Origin: Synechococcus sp. 8F6
GTDB taxonomy: Bacteria; Cyanobacteriota; Cyanobacteriia; PCC-6307; Cyanobiaceae
DNA length: 64,000 bases
Direction: 5' to 3'
Assembly (NCBI RefSeq): GCF_002252665.1
Contig: NZ_NQKZ01000008.1
Span: 1 to 64,000 of the forward strand
Shown here: piece by piece, positions 16,029 to 25,020 of the stretch
Position numbering within the stretch: the stretch's first letter is position 1
Layout: each line of letters starts with the position of its first letter
Position numbers and translations under genes: made by a program
The notes under the pieces: model-generated
What the model was told of the DNA's origin: nothing
Seen by the model: the letters and a program-made list of their open reading frames with translations, nothing else
Database searches by the model: none

Positions 16029-17207
16029 GTGAGCTTGCCCCCCTGGCTGCTGCAGCGCTTCGAGGCCGTCGGCGCAGCGGTCCCCTTTCGCACTTACATG
16101 GAATGGGTGTTGCACGATCCGTTGCATGGCGCCTATGGGGCTGGCCGGCTGCGCATCGGCCCGGCGGGGGATTTCGCCACTGCCCCCTCCCTGGGGCCCG
16201 ATTTCGCCGCCCTGCTAGCTCCCCAGCTGGCCGAGTGGCTCACTGCCCTGGCGGCCGGTCCCGGTCCCCTTGCTCTGGTTGAGGCAGGGCCCGGCGAGGG
16301 CAGCCTGGCCCTGCAGCTGGCCGAGGCCCTGGTGGCGGGTTGGCCCCAGCTGGCCCAGCGCCTGGAGCTGGTGCTGGTGGAGCCCAACGGGGGCATGGCG
16401 GCCCGTCAGCAAGCCCTGCTGCAGGACTGCCCCTTGCCCTGTCGCTGGGCCAGCTTCGCGGAGCTGGCGGCCTCACCGCTGCGCGGTGTGGTGCTCGCCC
16501 ATGAGGTGCTCGATGCCCTGGCGGTGGAGCGGATCGAGTGGGACGGGGCGCTCTGGCGCCAGCAAGTGGTGGCGCTGCACGAGGGTCCTGGGGCGGAGCT
16601 CTCGCTGCGGCTGGAGCCCGGCGCGCCCCTGGAGCCGGCAGCGGCCGCCCAACTCGAGCCCCTTGGACTCCTGCCCCCATCGCTCCAGCGCCCGCCCGGC
16701 TGGTGCAGCGAGCTGCACCCGGGCCTGGCCCCCTGGCTTAGCGAGTGCGCAGCAGCCGTGGCCGAGGGCCAGCTGCTGGTGATCGACTACGCCTTAGAGG
16801 CCTGGCGCTACTACGCCCCCCAGCGCTCTGGCGGCACCTTGATGGCTTATCGGGGCCAGCAGGCCAGCGGCGATCCGCTGCTGGAGCCAGGCGCTTGGGA
16901 TCTCACAGCCCATTTGTGTGTTGAGAGCGTCGATGCTGCCGCCGCCGCCAGCGGCTGGCTGCCCCTGGGCCAGTGCCGCCAGGGCCAGGCCCTACTCGCC
17001 CTGGGCTTGGCCGAGCGGCTGCACGGGCTGCAGCAGGAGGCCCCGGCGGCGCTGGCCACCGTGCTGGCCCGGCGCGAGGCCCTGCTGCGGCTGGTGGATC
17101 CCGGGGCCCTGGGGGATTTCCGCTGGCTGGCCTACGGCCGGGGTGGGACCCCGGAGCTACCCCGCTTCAGCCGGGAGCCGGGATCGCTGTCTCCAGCCAA
17201 TGGTTGA
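16029..17207 (+). CDS. MidA/NDUFAF7-type class I SAM-dependent methyltransferase
   Basis: A 392-residue protein of the SAM methyltransferase family related to mitochondrial NDUFAF7 (MidA), which methylates an arginine of a respiratory complex I subunit. Motif I is VEAGPGEGSLALQL, with an upstream TAPSLGPDFAALLA block and VLAHEVLDALAVERIEW typical of the family. In cyanobacteria the target, possibly an NDH-1 subunit, is not established. The start is GTG at 16029. Its 3' end overlaps the converging SDR gene by 41 bp. Confidence 0.8.
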   Translation: MSLPPWLLQRFEAVGAAVPFRTYMEWVLHDPLHGAYGAGRLRIGPAGDFATAPSLGPDFAALLAPQLAEWLTALAAGPGPLALVEAGPGEGSLALQLAEALVAGWPQLAQRLELVLVEPNGGMAARQQALLQDCPLPCRWASFAELAASPLRGVVLAHEVLDALAVERIEWDGALWRQQVVALHEGPGAELSLRLEPGAPLEPAAAAQLEPLGLLPPSLQRPPGWCSELHPGLAPWLSECAAAVAEGQLLVIDYALEAWRYYAPQRSGGTLMAYRGQQASGDPLLEPGAWDLTAHLCVESVDAAAAASGWLPLGQCRQGQALLALGLAERLHGLQQEAPAALATVLARREALLRLVDPGALGDFRWLAYGRGGTPELPRFSREPGSLSPANG

Positions 17208-17865
17208 GGGACTGGGGCTGCTGGGTGGGACTGCTGGTGATTTCGATGATCTGCCCGCTGGCGGCCGGGGTTTCGAGGGCTTCTAGGCACACCCGGGCCA
17301 CCAGGCGGCGGGGCAGGCTGCTGCTCTCCTGCTGGTTAGGGCCCGAATAAACCACCCCCTCCCTTTCGCTGCGGCTGTCGTCCTCACTGAGGCCGCCGGG
17401 GCGCACCACGGTCCAGTCGAGTCCGCTTTCTTCAAGCCAGCGCTCGCCCAGGCGTTTCCACACCAGGATCAAGCCAAACAGGTTTAGGGGGTGCTGCCAG
17501 CGACCGGCGCAGAGGGAGCTCACCAGCACCACCCGCTTCAGGCCCACCGCCTGGCAGGCGCGGATCTGGTCGCGCACCCCGAAGGCATCCACCTTGAGGG
17601 GGCCGGCCAGATCCACGGATGGCCTGGCGCCAGTGGCGATCACCAGGGAGTCACAGCCGCTCAGGGCGGCATGCAAGGCCTCGGTGGCACTTAGATCCAG
17701 TCGCCGCACATCGAGCCGCCCTTGCTGCTCTGCTTCGGCTAGGGCTGCTGGCAGCACGGAGCCGGGCCGCACGATCGCCCGCACCGCCAGGCCCCGCTTC
17801 AAGGCTTCATCCACCACCCGCCAGCCGGTCTTTCCGGATGCTCCCGTTACTGCTACCAGGCTCAT
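17167..17865 (-). CDS. Atypical SDR / NAD(P)-binding protein
   Basis: A 232-residue Rossmann protein with VTGASGKTGWRV at the N-terminus and the VLVSSLCAG and WTVVRPGGL segments of the atypical SDR (NmrA/TIC62/Ycf39-like) group; the classical YxxxK pair is not evident. Its ATG overlaps the stop of the upstream GT2 gene (ATGA, 17862-17865), so the two are translationally coupled. A role in isomerising or binding an NAD(P)-linked sugar or pigment intermediate is possible but unproven. Confidence 0.75.
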   Translation of the reverse strand: MSLVAVTGASGKTGWRVVDEALKRGLAVRAIVRPGSVLPAALAEAEQQGRLDVRRLDLSATEALHAALSGCDSLVIATGARPSVDLAGPLKVDAFGVRDQIRACQAVGLKRVVLVSSLCAGRWQHPLNLFGLILVWKRLGERWLEESGLDWTVVRPGGLSEDDSRSEREGVVYSGPNQQESSSLPRRLVARVCLEALETPAASGQIIEITSSPTQQPQSLNHWLETAIPAPG

Positions 17866-19817
17866 CGCTGCATCTCCTCCATTCCAGCTCCATGTTGCTC
17901 GTTTGGCGGATTGGCTGGCAGCAGGCTGCGCCTCAGCCAGGTTTCAGCTGCCAGTGGCCGCAGCAGCCGGCTCAGGATCACAGCCAGGGCAAGCGGTTCG
18001 GCAGGCGCCCGCCGCGTCGGCCACTGGCCATCGCGGCGGTATAGCCGTTGCTGCAGCCACTCCTTGCGCTCCTCCGCAGGCTCGCTTGAAATCGGTGCCC
18101 AGCTGCAGCCCAGGCGCCTGCCATAGCAGGCCTCGAGCCTCAGGAGCCAGCGACGGCCGTCGCTGGTGGCGAGTTCCAGCTCTTGCCCCGGCTGCGGCGC
18201 TTCCCGCTCCAGTTCAAGCTCGAGGCCCGCTTCGCTTAAGGCCACCAGTTGGGCGGGCTGGCCAGCTAGCTGCACCGCCTCTCGCCAGGCCAGCCAGGGC
18301 ACCGCATCGCTGCGGGGCCGATCCCAGCAGCAGCGCAGGGCGGCCAGCAGCAGCAGCACATTCACCAGGGCCCAGCCCACCCCGAGGGCCAGGGTGGCCT
18401 TGCTCTCGGGCAATAGGTCCAGCCGGACACCGCTGGCGATGGGCAGCAGATTCAGCAAGGCGACCAGCTGCAGGCTGAGCAGGGCCAGCAGGGGCAACAG
18501 CAGACGCGGTTTGGGGCTGGTTTGGCGGCCGCTGGCCAGGGCCTTGGGTGTGACCCGGAAGGGCAGGGGCCTGCCCAGCAGGGTGCTCAGCACCGCTCCC
18601 ACCAGCGGCAGCAGCACCACCAGGCGGTAGAGCTCGCTGGTGAGTGCGGTGCGGCTGTGGGCCGTAAACCAGCGAGCCAGCACCAGCTGGGCGCCGTAGA
18701 GGGGCAGGGCCATCTGCAGCAGTCCGGCACCGCTGACGCGCAGTGGCGCGATGCCCAGCACCCCCAGGCTCAGGGGCATCAGCAGCAGCACCAGCTGGGG
18801 CAGGGCGTTGAGCCAGTGCAGGATCCCCTCGAGAAAGGCAAGCCGCTGGATCGGATTAAGGCCCTTGATCAGTAGGGGGTTGGCACCGGTGCGCAGGGTC
18901 TGCAGGGTGCCGCTGGCCCAACGGCAGCGCTGGCGGGCAAAGGCGGCGGCGGTGAGGGGCGCCAAGCCAGCGCTGAGCTTCTCCGGTACAAACAGCAACC
19001 GCCAGCCGGCGGCTGTGAGCCGAATGCCGGTGGCTAGGTCTTCCGAGGGGGTGCCCGTCTCGAAGCCACCCACCGCCAGCAGGGCTGAGCGGCGCAGCAC
19101 AAACGACGTCCCGGCACACACCACCGCCCCGAGCCGTTGGCGCACTGGTTCAATCCAGCGGTAAAAGCTCTCCTCATCCGGCAACAACCACCGCTCCAGA
19201 GCCAGGTTGCGGATCACCGGATCGGCATTCATATAGGTCTGGGGTGTCTGCACCAGGCCCACTTCGGCTCTATCAAATAGCCCAACCGTTCGCTCCAGGA
19301 AGCCCCGCACCGGCACAACGTCCGCATCGAATACGGCGATCAGCTCGCCCTGCAGGTCCGGCAATACATGGTTGAGGTTGCCTGCCTTGGCATGCTCCCG
19401 CCGCTCGCGGCTGCGGTAGTGACAGCCCAGGCGCGCGCACAGCTCCGCCAGCTCCGGCCTGCCGGAATCGTCGAGGAGCCAGAGGTGGTAGCGGCCGTAA
19501 TTGAGGGCGCGGCAGCCGCGCAGGCAGCGCTCCACCACCTCGATCGGCTCGCCGTAGCTCGGCACCAGCACATCCACCCAGGGCAAGCTGGCGGCCTGCT
19601 TGGGGTCTGGGCTAGGCGCTGCTTGTCTTTGGGCCGGCGCCAGGGTGAACAGCAGCTGCAGGAAGCCGTGGGCCAGCAGCCAGAGCTCGGCTGCCAGCAG
19701 TAGCAGGCTCAGCGCCGCAGCCAGGGGGCTATCGAGGTTCAGGGTGGCTGTGCAGCGCCAAAAGACGTAGCGACCCGCCAGCAGGGCCAACAGCGCTACG
19801 GCCCAGGGCAGGCGCAT
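17862..19817 (-). CDS. Cellulose synthase-like family 2 glycosyltransferase
   Basis: A 651-residue membrane GT2. Two N-terminal membrane segments are followed by the processive GT core: LLDDSGR (about 114-120), FDADV with DxD at 164-166, TPSED (acidic base, 257-260) and QRCRW (296-300). Several further membrane helices follow (about 325-510), then a C-terminal region that may be a PilZ-like remnant (about 530-620), although the RxxxR and DxSxxG motifs needed for c-di-GMP binding are not evident. It probably makes and secretes a beta-linked polysaccharide. No bcsB, bcsC or cellulase accompanies it. It is coupled to an upstream DUF4079 gene (TGATG) and a downstream SDR (ATGA). Confidence 0.85.
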   Translation of the reverse strand: MRLPWAVALLALLAGRYVFWRCTATLNLDSPLAAALSLLLLAAELWLLAHGFLQLLFTLAPAQRQAAPSPDPKQAASLPWVDVLVPSYGEPIEVVERCLRGCRALNYGRYHLWLLDDSGRPELAELCARLGCHYRSRERREHAKAGNLNHVLPDLQGELIAVFDADVVPVRGFLERTVGLFDRAEVGLVQTPQTYMNADPVIRNLALERWLLPDEESFYRWIEPVRQRLGAVVCAGTSFVLRRSALLAVGGFETGTPSEDLATGIRLTAAGWRLLFVPEKLSAGLAPLTAAAFARQRCRWASGTLQTLRTGANPLLIKGLNPIQRLAFLEGILHWLNALPQLVLLLMPLSLGVLGIAPLRVSGAGLLQMALPLYGAQLVLARWFTAHSRTALTSELYRLVVLLPLVGAVLSTLLGRPLPFRVTPKALASGRQTSPKPRLLLPLLALLSLQLVALLNLLPIASGVRLDLLPESKATLALGVGWALVNVLLLLAALRCCWDRPRSDAVPWLAWREAVQLAGQPAQLVALSEAGLELELEREAPQPGQELELATSDGRRWLLRLEACYGRRLGCSWAPISSEPAEERKEWLQQRLYRRDGQWPTRRAPAEPLALAVILSRLLRPLAAETWLRRSLLPANPPNEQHGAGMEEMQR

Positions 19818-20512
19818 CAGCCCGGTGGAGCCAGGGGCGGGCAGACGCGCAAGCTGAAGTCACAGCTCCAGATGGTGGCTTTTTGCCAGCTCAGGGGAAT
19901 TTCCAGCAGGTCCCTCGGGCCCGTGATCCCCTGGGCCAGAAAGATCAGGGCCGCCAGGGCGTTGGCGCTGAGGTGAAGGCGCCGCCAGCGCATTTGGCGC
20001 TGGATCTCCGGACGGGCCGCTAGGGAGAAGAGCAGCAAGCCGGTGAGCCCCATGCCGCCCCAGAAATGGGATTGCCAGAAGGCTGGATCGAGGGGGTTGT
20101 CGCTGAGCCGCCAGATTTCAGGCTGCATGCCCAGGCCGATCACCCCGATCCAGCAGAGCAGGGCAAAGCTGGCCCGGTAACTGGCTTGCCGCACCCGCCA
20201 CAGAGCTACCAGGGCCAGCACGCTGCCAGTCAGCACGAGCAGCAGCAGGGAGCTGCGCATGGCGTCGAGCTGGCTGGGCTTCTGGGTGAGAATCACCACT
20301 GCATAGGCAAGCAGCTGGATGGCCACCACCGAGCTGGTGAGCCAGCGCCCCAGGGCGGTGTGTTCGCTGCCGGCACTTGCTGGCGCCTTGCCTGGGTTGA
20401 GGCGGCGCCGGCGGGTCTGGATGGCCAGCTGCAAGACAGCGCCCAGCAGGGGAAAAACCAGGGCTACCGCCAGGGCGGGATGGAGCAGCCAGAGCCAGTC
20501 AACGCTGGTCAT
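19817..20512 (-). CDS. DUF4079-like integral membrane protein
   Basis: A 231-residue protein with about six hydrophobic segments and no soluble domain. The WLLHPALAV opening followed by regularly spaced helices resembles the DUF4079 family of cyanobacteria and plastids. It is the first gene of a tight operon, its stop overlapping the GT2 start by one base (TGATG), which suggests a function alongside polysaccharide synthesis or export, although the family also occurs elsewhere. Function unknown. Confidence 0.65.
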   Translation of the reverse strand: MTSVDWLWLLHPALAVALVFPLLGAVLQLAIQTRRRRLNPGKAPASAGSEHTALGRWLTSSVVAIQLLAYAVVILTQKPSQLDAMRSSLLLLVLTGSVLALVALWRVRQASYRASFALLCWIGVIGLGMQPEIWRLSDNPLDPAFWQSHFWGGMGLTGLLLFSLAARPEIQRQMRWRRLHLSANALAALIFLAQGITGPRDLLEIPLSWQKATIWSCDFSLRVCPPLAPPG

Positions 20513-20595
20513 CGTCTTGGAGGCTGTAGTTATGCGGTGCCTAAACCCTAATCAGCCCAGTTGGCTGCCTACCGTGCCCTGGATAGCAGAACGTT

Positions 20596-21606
20596 GTGGC
20601 AGGGCCAATCATTCGCGCTAGTGGGCTGAGCAAGACCTACCGAATCAGCGAGAAGCAGCCTGGCCTGGCCGGCACAATCCAGCATCTGCTGCGGCGGCGC
20701 CATCGCGATGTGTTGGCGGTGGATGGAATCAGCTTCACGATCGAGCCCGGGGAGATCGTTGGCTTCCTGGGCCCCAATGGCGCCGGCAAGACCACCACCT
20801 TGAAGATGCTCACCGGCCTGATCCACCCCAGCGGTGGCGAGCTGGAGGTGGCAGGCCACGAGCCCTTTCGGCGTCAGGCCCGCTTCTTGCGCCAGATCAC
20901 CCTGGTAATGGGCAACCGCCAGCAGCTGATCTGGGACCTTCCGGCCCTCGATTCGCTGCGGGTGAATGCGGCGGTGTATGGCATCGAGGAGGCCGAGGCG
21001 AGGCGCCGCATCGCCGAGCTGGCCGAGATGTTGGAGCTGGGTCCCGAGCTGCAGCGCCCCCTGCGCAAGCTCTCGCTCGGTCAGCGCATGAAGGCCGAGC
21101 TGCTGGCGGCGCTGCTGCACCGGCCCTCGGTGCTGTTTCTCGATGAGCCCACCCTGGGGCTGGATGTGAATGCCCAGGCGCGGGTGCGCGATTTCCTGGC
21201 CGACTACAACCGCCGCACCGGCGCCACCGTGCTGCTCACCAGCCACTACATGGGCGACATCACCGCCCTCTGCCCGCGGGTGCTGCTGATCCACCAGGGT
21301 CAGCTGTTCCACGATGGCTCCCTCGCCGACCTCACCCAGCGGCTGGCCCCCTGCCGCCAGGTGCGCCTGGAGCTATCCGACCTGCAACCAACCGAGGCCT
21401 TCGCGTGCTTTGGTGTGATCGAGGCGCACCAGGGCCACCAGGTGCGGCTGTTGGTGCCGCGCGCGCAGCTCACCGAGCGGGTGGCGGTGCTGCTGGAGCG
21501 CTTTGCGGTGGTGGATCTGGAGGTGAGTGATCCACCGATCGAGGAGCTGATCGGTGGGTTGTTTCGCCAGCGCGGGGAGGCTTCGGTGACGGGAGGGGTG
21601 CCTTGA
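20596..21606 (+). CDS. ABC-2 type exporter, ATP-binding protein
   Basis: A 336-residue nucleotide-binding subunit with Walker A GPNGAGKT (59-66), signature LSLGQRM, Walker B LFLDEPTLGLD and an H-loop SHYMGD. The C-terminal extension of about 90 residues fits the family that pairs with two unlike ABC-2 permeases. The start is GTG at 20596; the 83-bp gap to the divergent DUF4079 gene is the likely promoter. Its stop overlaps the next permease start (TTGA, 21603-21606). The exported substrate is unknown; polysaccharide or lipid is suggested only by the divergent GT2 operon. Confidence 0.88.
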   Translation: MAGPIIRASGLSKTYRISEKQPGLAGTIQHLLRRRHRDVLAVDGISFTIEPGEIVGFLGPNGAGKTTTLKMLTGLIHPSGGELEVAGHEPFRRQARFLRQITLVMGNRQQLIWDLPALDSLRVNAAVYGIEEAEARRRIAELAEMLELGPELQRPLRKLSLGQRMKAELLAALLHRPSVLFLDEPTLGLDVNAQARVRDFLADYNRRTGATVLLTSHYMGDITALCPRVLLIHQGQLFHDGSLADLTQRLAPCRQVRLELSDLQPTEAFACFGVIEAHQGHQVRLLVPRAQLTERVAVLLERFAVVDLEVSDPPIEELIGGLFRQRGEASVTGGVP

Positions 21607-22391
21607 GCTGGGCCTGGCGCGTGGCGCGGGCGCTGCTGGGCAGCCAGTACGCGCTGATGCTCGAATACCGGGCCGAGATCGCCCTCTGGGCCCTCTCGGG
21701 CGTGCTGCCCCTGATCATGCTGGGGGTGTGGAGCGGCTCGGGCGCCGGCGTAGCGGCGGGCCTGACGCCCCAGCAGATCAGCCACTATTTCCTGGCGGCG
21801 TTTGTGGTGCGCCAGTTCACGGTGGTGTGGCTGATCCACGTGTTTGAGGAGGATGCCCTGCAGGGCCGCCTCTCGCCCCTGCTGCTGCAGCCCCTGGCGC
21901 CGCTGTGGCGCTACCTGGCGGCTCATTTCAGCGAGCAGGCCACTCGCGTGCCGTTTGTGCTGCTGATGCTGGTGGTGGTGGGGCTGGCAGCGCCGGGGGT
22001 GCTGTGGTGGCCTTCGCCCGCTGAGCTGCTGCTGGGACTGCTGGCGATTCAGGCAGCCTTCCTGCTGCGGTTTGTGTTGCAGGTGATCGTCACCACCTTG
22101 TGCTTCTGGAGCGAGCGGGCGGCGGCGCTGGATCGCCTGCTGTTGATCCCCTACCTGTTTCTCTCCGGTCTGGTGGCCCCGCTCGACACCTTTCCGCCGG
22201 CGGTGCGGCGGCTGGCCCTGGCCACGCCCTTTCCCTGGATGGTGGATTTCCCGGCCCGGCTGCTGGCCGGTGAGCCGGTGAATGTGGCGCTGGGATTCGG
22301 CGCCATCGCTGCCTGGTGTCTGCTGCTCTGGCCGATCAGTCGTGTGCTGTGGCGGGCCGGCCTGCGGCGCTACTCGGCGATGGGGGCCTGA
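21603..22391 (+). CDS. ABC-2 type exporter permease, first subunit
   Basis: A 262-residue permease with six predicted membrane segments. It starts with TTG at 21603, overlapping the upstream ATPase stop. The hydrophobic pattern and position match the paired-permease ABC-2 exporters; the partner follows after 3 bp. No substrate-specific feature is visible. Confidence 0.85.
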   Translation: MSWAWRVARALLGSQYALMLEYRAEIALWALSGVLPLIMLGVWSGSGAGVAAGLTPQQISHYFLAAFVVRQFTVVWLIHVFEEDALQGRLSPLLLQPLAPLWRYLAAHFSEQATRVPFVLLMLVVVGLAAPGVLWWPSPAELLLGLLAIQAAFLLRFVLQVIVTTLCFWSERAAALDRLLLIPYLFLSGLVAPLDTFPPAVRRLALATPFPWMVDFPARLLAGEPVNVALGFGAIAAWCLLLWPISRVLWRAGLRRYSAMGA

Positions 22392-22394
22392 AGC

Positions 22395-23198
22395 ATGAAG
22401 CGCTACTGGCGCAGCCTGCGTTGCTTCTGGGGCACCTCGCTGGCGGCCGAGCTCGAGTATCCGCTCAATGCGGCGATTGAATTCGTGTCGGTGCTGGGCA
22501 ACCTGGCCGGCAGCCTGTTTGTGCTGCAGCTGCTGTTTGCCGGCGGCCCCAGCCTGGGGGGCTGGAGCTGGAGCGGGGCGCTGGTGGTGCTGGGGCTCTA
22601 CACCCTTCTGGATGGCTTCACCACCTGCGTGCTGCAGCCCAACCTCAGCCGCATCGTCAGCCACGTGCAGACGGGCACCCTGGATTACGTGCTGCTCAAG
22701 CCGATCGACAGCCAGTTCTGGCTCTCGGCCCGCACGGTGTCACCCTGGGGCCTGCCGGCGGTTGCAGCGGGGTTGGGGCTGATCGGCTGGGCCCTGGCCC
22801 AGGGCGGCCCCGAGGCTGCAGCTGGCCTGCGCTCGCTCGGGGCCGTGCTGCTGCCCCTGGCGCTGCTGCTGGCCGCCCTCGCGATCCTTTACAGCCTCTG
22901 GTTTGTGCTGGCGGCCCTGAGCATCTGGTTTGTGAAGGTGTGGAATGCCACCGAGGTGCTGCGCTACACGCTGGTCGCCGGTCGCTATCCGGTGAGCGCC
23001 TATCCGCCGGCACTGAGGTTGCTGTTCACCTTCGTGCTGCCCGTGGCCTTTCTCACCACCGTGCCGGCCGAGGCGCTTTTGGGCCGGGGCTCGGCGCTGT
23101 GGGCCATCGGTTCGCTGCTGGTGGCGGCGCTGTGCCTGGCGGGCAGCCGGCTGCTGTGGCGCTTCGCCCAGCGTTCCTACACCTCGGCATCGAGTTGA
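22395..23198 (+). CDS. ABC-2 type exporter permease, second subunit
   Basis: A 267-residue membrane protein with six helices, similar in size and layout to the preceding permease but divergent in sequence. It contains the LDYVLLKPID segment common in this permease family. It is the last of a three-gene transporter unit (ATPase, permease, permease); a 64-bp gap then leads to the Rieske oxygenase on the same strand, which may be a separate unit. Confidence 0.85.
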   Translation: MKRYWRSLRCFWGTSLAAELEYPLNAAIEFVSVLGNLAGSLFVLQLLFAGGPSLGGWSWSGALVVLGLYTLLDGFTTCVLQPNLSRIVSHVQTGTLDYVLLKPIDSQFWLSARTVSPWGLPAVAAGLGLIGWALAQGGPEAAAGLRSLGAVLLPLALLLAALAILYSLWFVLAALSIWFVKVWNATEVLRYTLVAGRYPVSAYPPALRLLFTFVLPVAFLTTVPAEALLGRGSALWAIGSLLVAALCLAGSRLLWRFAQRSYTSASS

Positions 23199-23262
23199 GC
23201 GGCCTCCAGCGAGGGCGCGCCATCATCAGCGCCAACCCTTTCGTCTTCTCTGCGGTTTCTCC

Positions 23263-24654
23263 ATGGTTGTGTCCCCCACCGTTGTTGCCGCAAGCGATGC
23301 CGCAAGCGATGCCGCCAGCCAGGAGCGCTGGCAAGAGCACTGGCAGCAGCGCTGGTATCCGGTGGCCTACCTCCAGGATCTGGATCCCCGCCAACCCACG
23401 GCTTTCACCCTGCTGGAACAGGACCTGGTGCTCTGGTGGGACGCTGCCGCCGGCCAGTGGCGCGCCTTCGCCGACGTGTGCCCCCACCGGCTCGTGCCCC
23501 TCAGCGAAGGCCGGCTCAACGGCCGGGGTGAACTGGAGTGCCCCTATCACGGCTGGAGTTTCAATGGCGAGGGCCGCTGCACCGCCATCCCCCAGGCCGA
23601 TCCCGGGGCGGTTGCCACCGCCTGCGCCAGTGCCCGCAGTGCCTGCCGCGCCTATGCCACGGCCACCGGCCAGGGGCTGCTGTTTGTGTTCGCCGGCGAC
23701 CCGGAGCGGGCGGCAACGGCGCCCCTGCCCCTGGTGCCGGTGCTCGAGGAACCCGGCTGGCTGGTGCAAGACACCTTCCGCGACCTGCCGATGGATGCCC
23801 TCACCCTGCTGGAAAACGTGCTCGACGTGAGCCACGTGCCCTTCACCCACCACCGCACCGTAGGCCGCCGCCAGAACGCCGCGCCCGTTGCCGCCGAGCT
23901 CACCAGCTCCGGGCCCGAGGGGTTCACCCTGGCCTGGCCGGAGGGGCCGCGGCGGGGCAAGCTCGGCAGCCAGTTCACCACCTTCGTGGCCCCGGGCCTG
24001 ATGTGGCACGACCTCACCGCCAAGGGGTTCGCCCGGTTCATGACCGTCGTGTACGCGACGCCGATCCGGGCTGGGGAATGCCGCCTGTTTGCCCGCTTTC
24101 CCTTCCAATTCCGCTCGGCCTTGCCGCGGCTGCTGCTGCGCGCCCGGCCGGTGTGGCTGCAGCACCTCGGCAACCACACGGTGCTCGAAGACGACCAGGT
24201 GTTTCTGCACGGCCAGGAGCGGGTTCTGGCGGAGCGGGGCGGCAGCGGCGCCCTGGCCCAAGCCTGCTTCCTGCCCACCAGCGCCGATGTCTACGTGCAG
24301 GCGCTGCACAACTGGGTCAACACCATCGCTGGACCACCGGCTCCCGGCAGCGCCCTCCCTCCCCGCTGGGGTCGGGCGGCCTTGATGGACCGCTACGACA
24401 GCCACACCCGCCATTGCCGGGCCTGCTCCGGTGCCCTGCGGGGTGTGCGCCGCTGGCGGCCGCTGGTGCTGGTGGCCTTGGGACTGGAGCTGGTGCTGGC
24501 GGCCTGGCTGCCGGGAGCCGCTGCTCGCGTTGGCCTGCTGGTGGCCCTGGGCTTCACGGCACTGCTGCTGCGCCAGCTCAACCGCTGGGAGCGCTTGCTG
24601 CTGCGCGGCGACGGCCATCCGCCCCGCAATGCCCTGGATCGGCGTGACGCCTGA
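23263..24654 (+). CDS. Rieske non-haem iron oxygenase (PaO/Lls1-like)
   Basis: A 463-residue oxygenase of the pheophorbide a oxygenase/cell-death-suppressor family. The Rieske cluster ligands are C73/H75 (CPHRL) and C93/H96 (CPYHGW). The mononuclear iron motif DVSHVPFTHH supplies D188, H191 and H196. The C-terminal 70 residues contain two hydrophobic segments, consistent with membrane attachment as in plant PaO and Tic55. Electrons would come from ferredoxin. Cyanobacterial members have uncertain substrates (chlorophyll-related or other). It abuts the converging Nif11-like gene with no gap. Confidence 0.87.
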   Translation: MVVSPTVVAASDAASDAASQERWQEHWQQRWYPVAYLQDLDPRQPTAFTLLEQDLVLWWDAAAGQWRAFADVCPHRLVPLSEGRLNGRGELECPYHGWSFNGEGRCTAIPQADPGAVATACASARSACRAYATATGQGLLFVFAGDPERAATAPLPLVPVLEEPGWLVQDTFRDLPMDALTLLENVLDVSHVPFTHHRTVGRRQNAAPVAAELTSSGPEGFTLAWPEGPRRGKLGSQFTTFVAPGLMWHDLTAKGFARFMTVVYATPIRAGECRLFARFPFQFRSALPRLLLRARPVWLQHLGNHTVLEDDQVFLHGQERVLAERGGSGALAQACFLPTSADVYVQALHNWVNTIAGPPAPGSALPPRWGRAALMDRYDSHTRHCRACSGALRGVRRWRPLVLVALGLELVLAAWLPGAAARVGLLVALGFTALLLRQLNRWERLLLRGDGHPPRNALDRRDA

Positions 24655-24924
24655 TCAGCCCCTTTCCTGGCGCAGGGGCTGCTCGCGGCAGTGGAGTTGC
24701 CAGGCCCGCAGCAGGTCGACACGGGTGATGCGATAGCCCAGCTGGCGGGAGGCCAGCACCAGCTCCTGCTGGGAGCGGCAGTGCCGCAGCGCCCTTTGCA
24801 CCGTGGTGTCGGCTTCGGCGTCTTCCACCAACCGTTCCAGTTCGCTCCAGCTCATCGCGCGGCCGTCCGGGCCTCTCACCATGCCCAGCGCAGCGCCAGG
24901 GTGCAAGGTTCCGTTCGTCACCAA
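24655..24924 (-). CDS. Nif11-domain small protein
   Basis: An 89-residue protein; from residue 24 (MSWSELERL) it shows the Nif11 pattern of an acidic helix, a short linker and SQQELVLASRQLGYRIT. An internal ATG at 24855 would give a 66-residue protein matching the domain start better. Picocyanobacteria use Nif11-type leaders for prochlorosin-like lanthipeptides, but here there is no double-Gly cleavage site and no Cys/Ser/Thr-rich core; the protein ends in a short charged tail. It is therefore probably a stand-alone Nif11 protein of unknown role. Confidence 0.6.
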   Translation of the reverse strand: MVTNGTLHPGAALGMVRGPDGRAMSWSELERLVEDAEADTTVQRALRHCRSQQELVLASRQLGYRITRVDLLRAWQLHCREQPLRQERG

Positions 24925-25020
24925 GCGCGGAAGGATCAGGGCTGCTGATCGGCGCCCTCAGACGATTGGCAATCCGGGCTGGCGGCCCTAGCTAGGAGGG
25001 AGAAAAGCCGGGCCTGGGTG

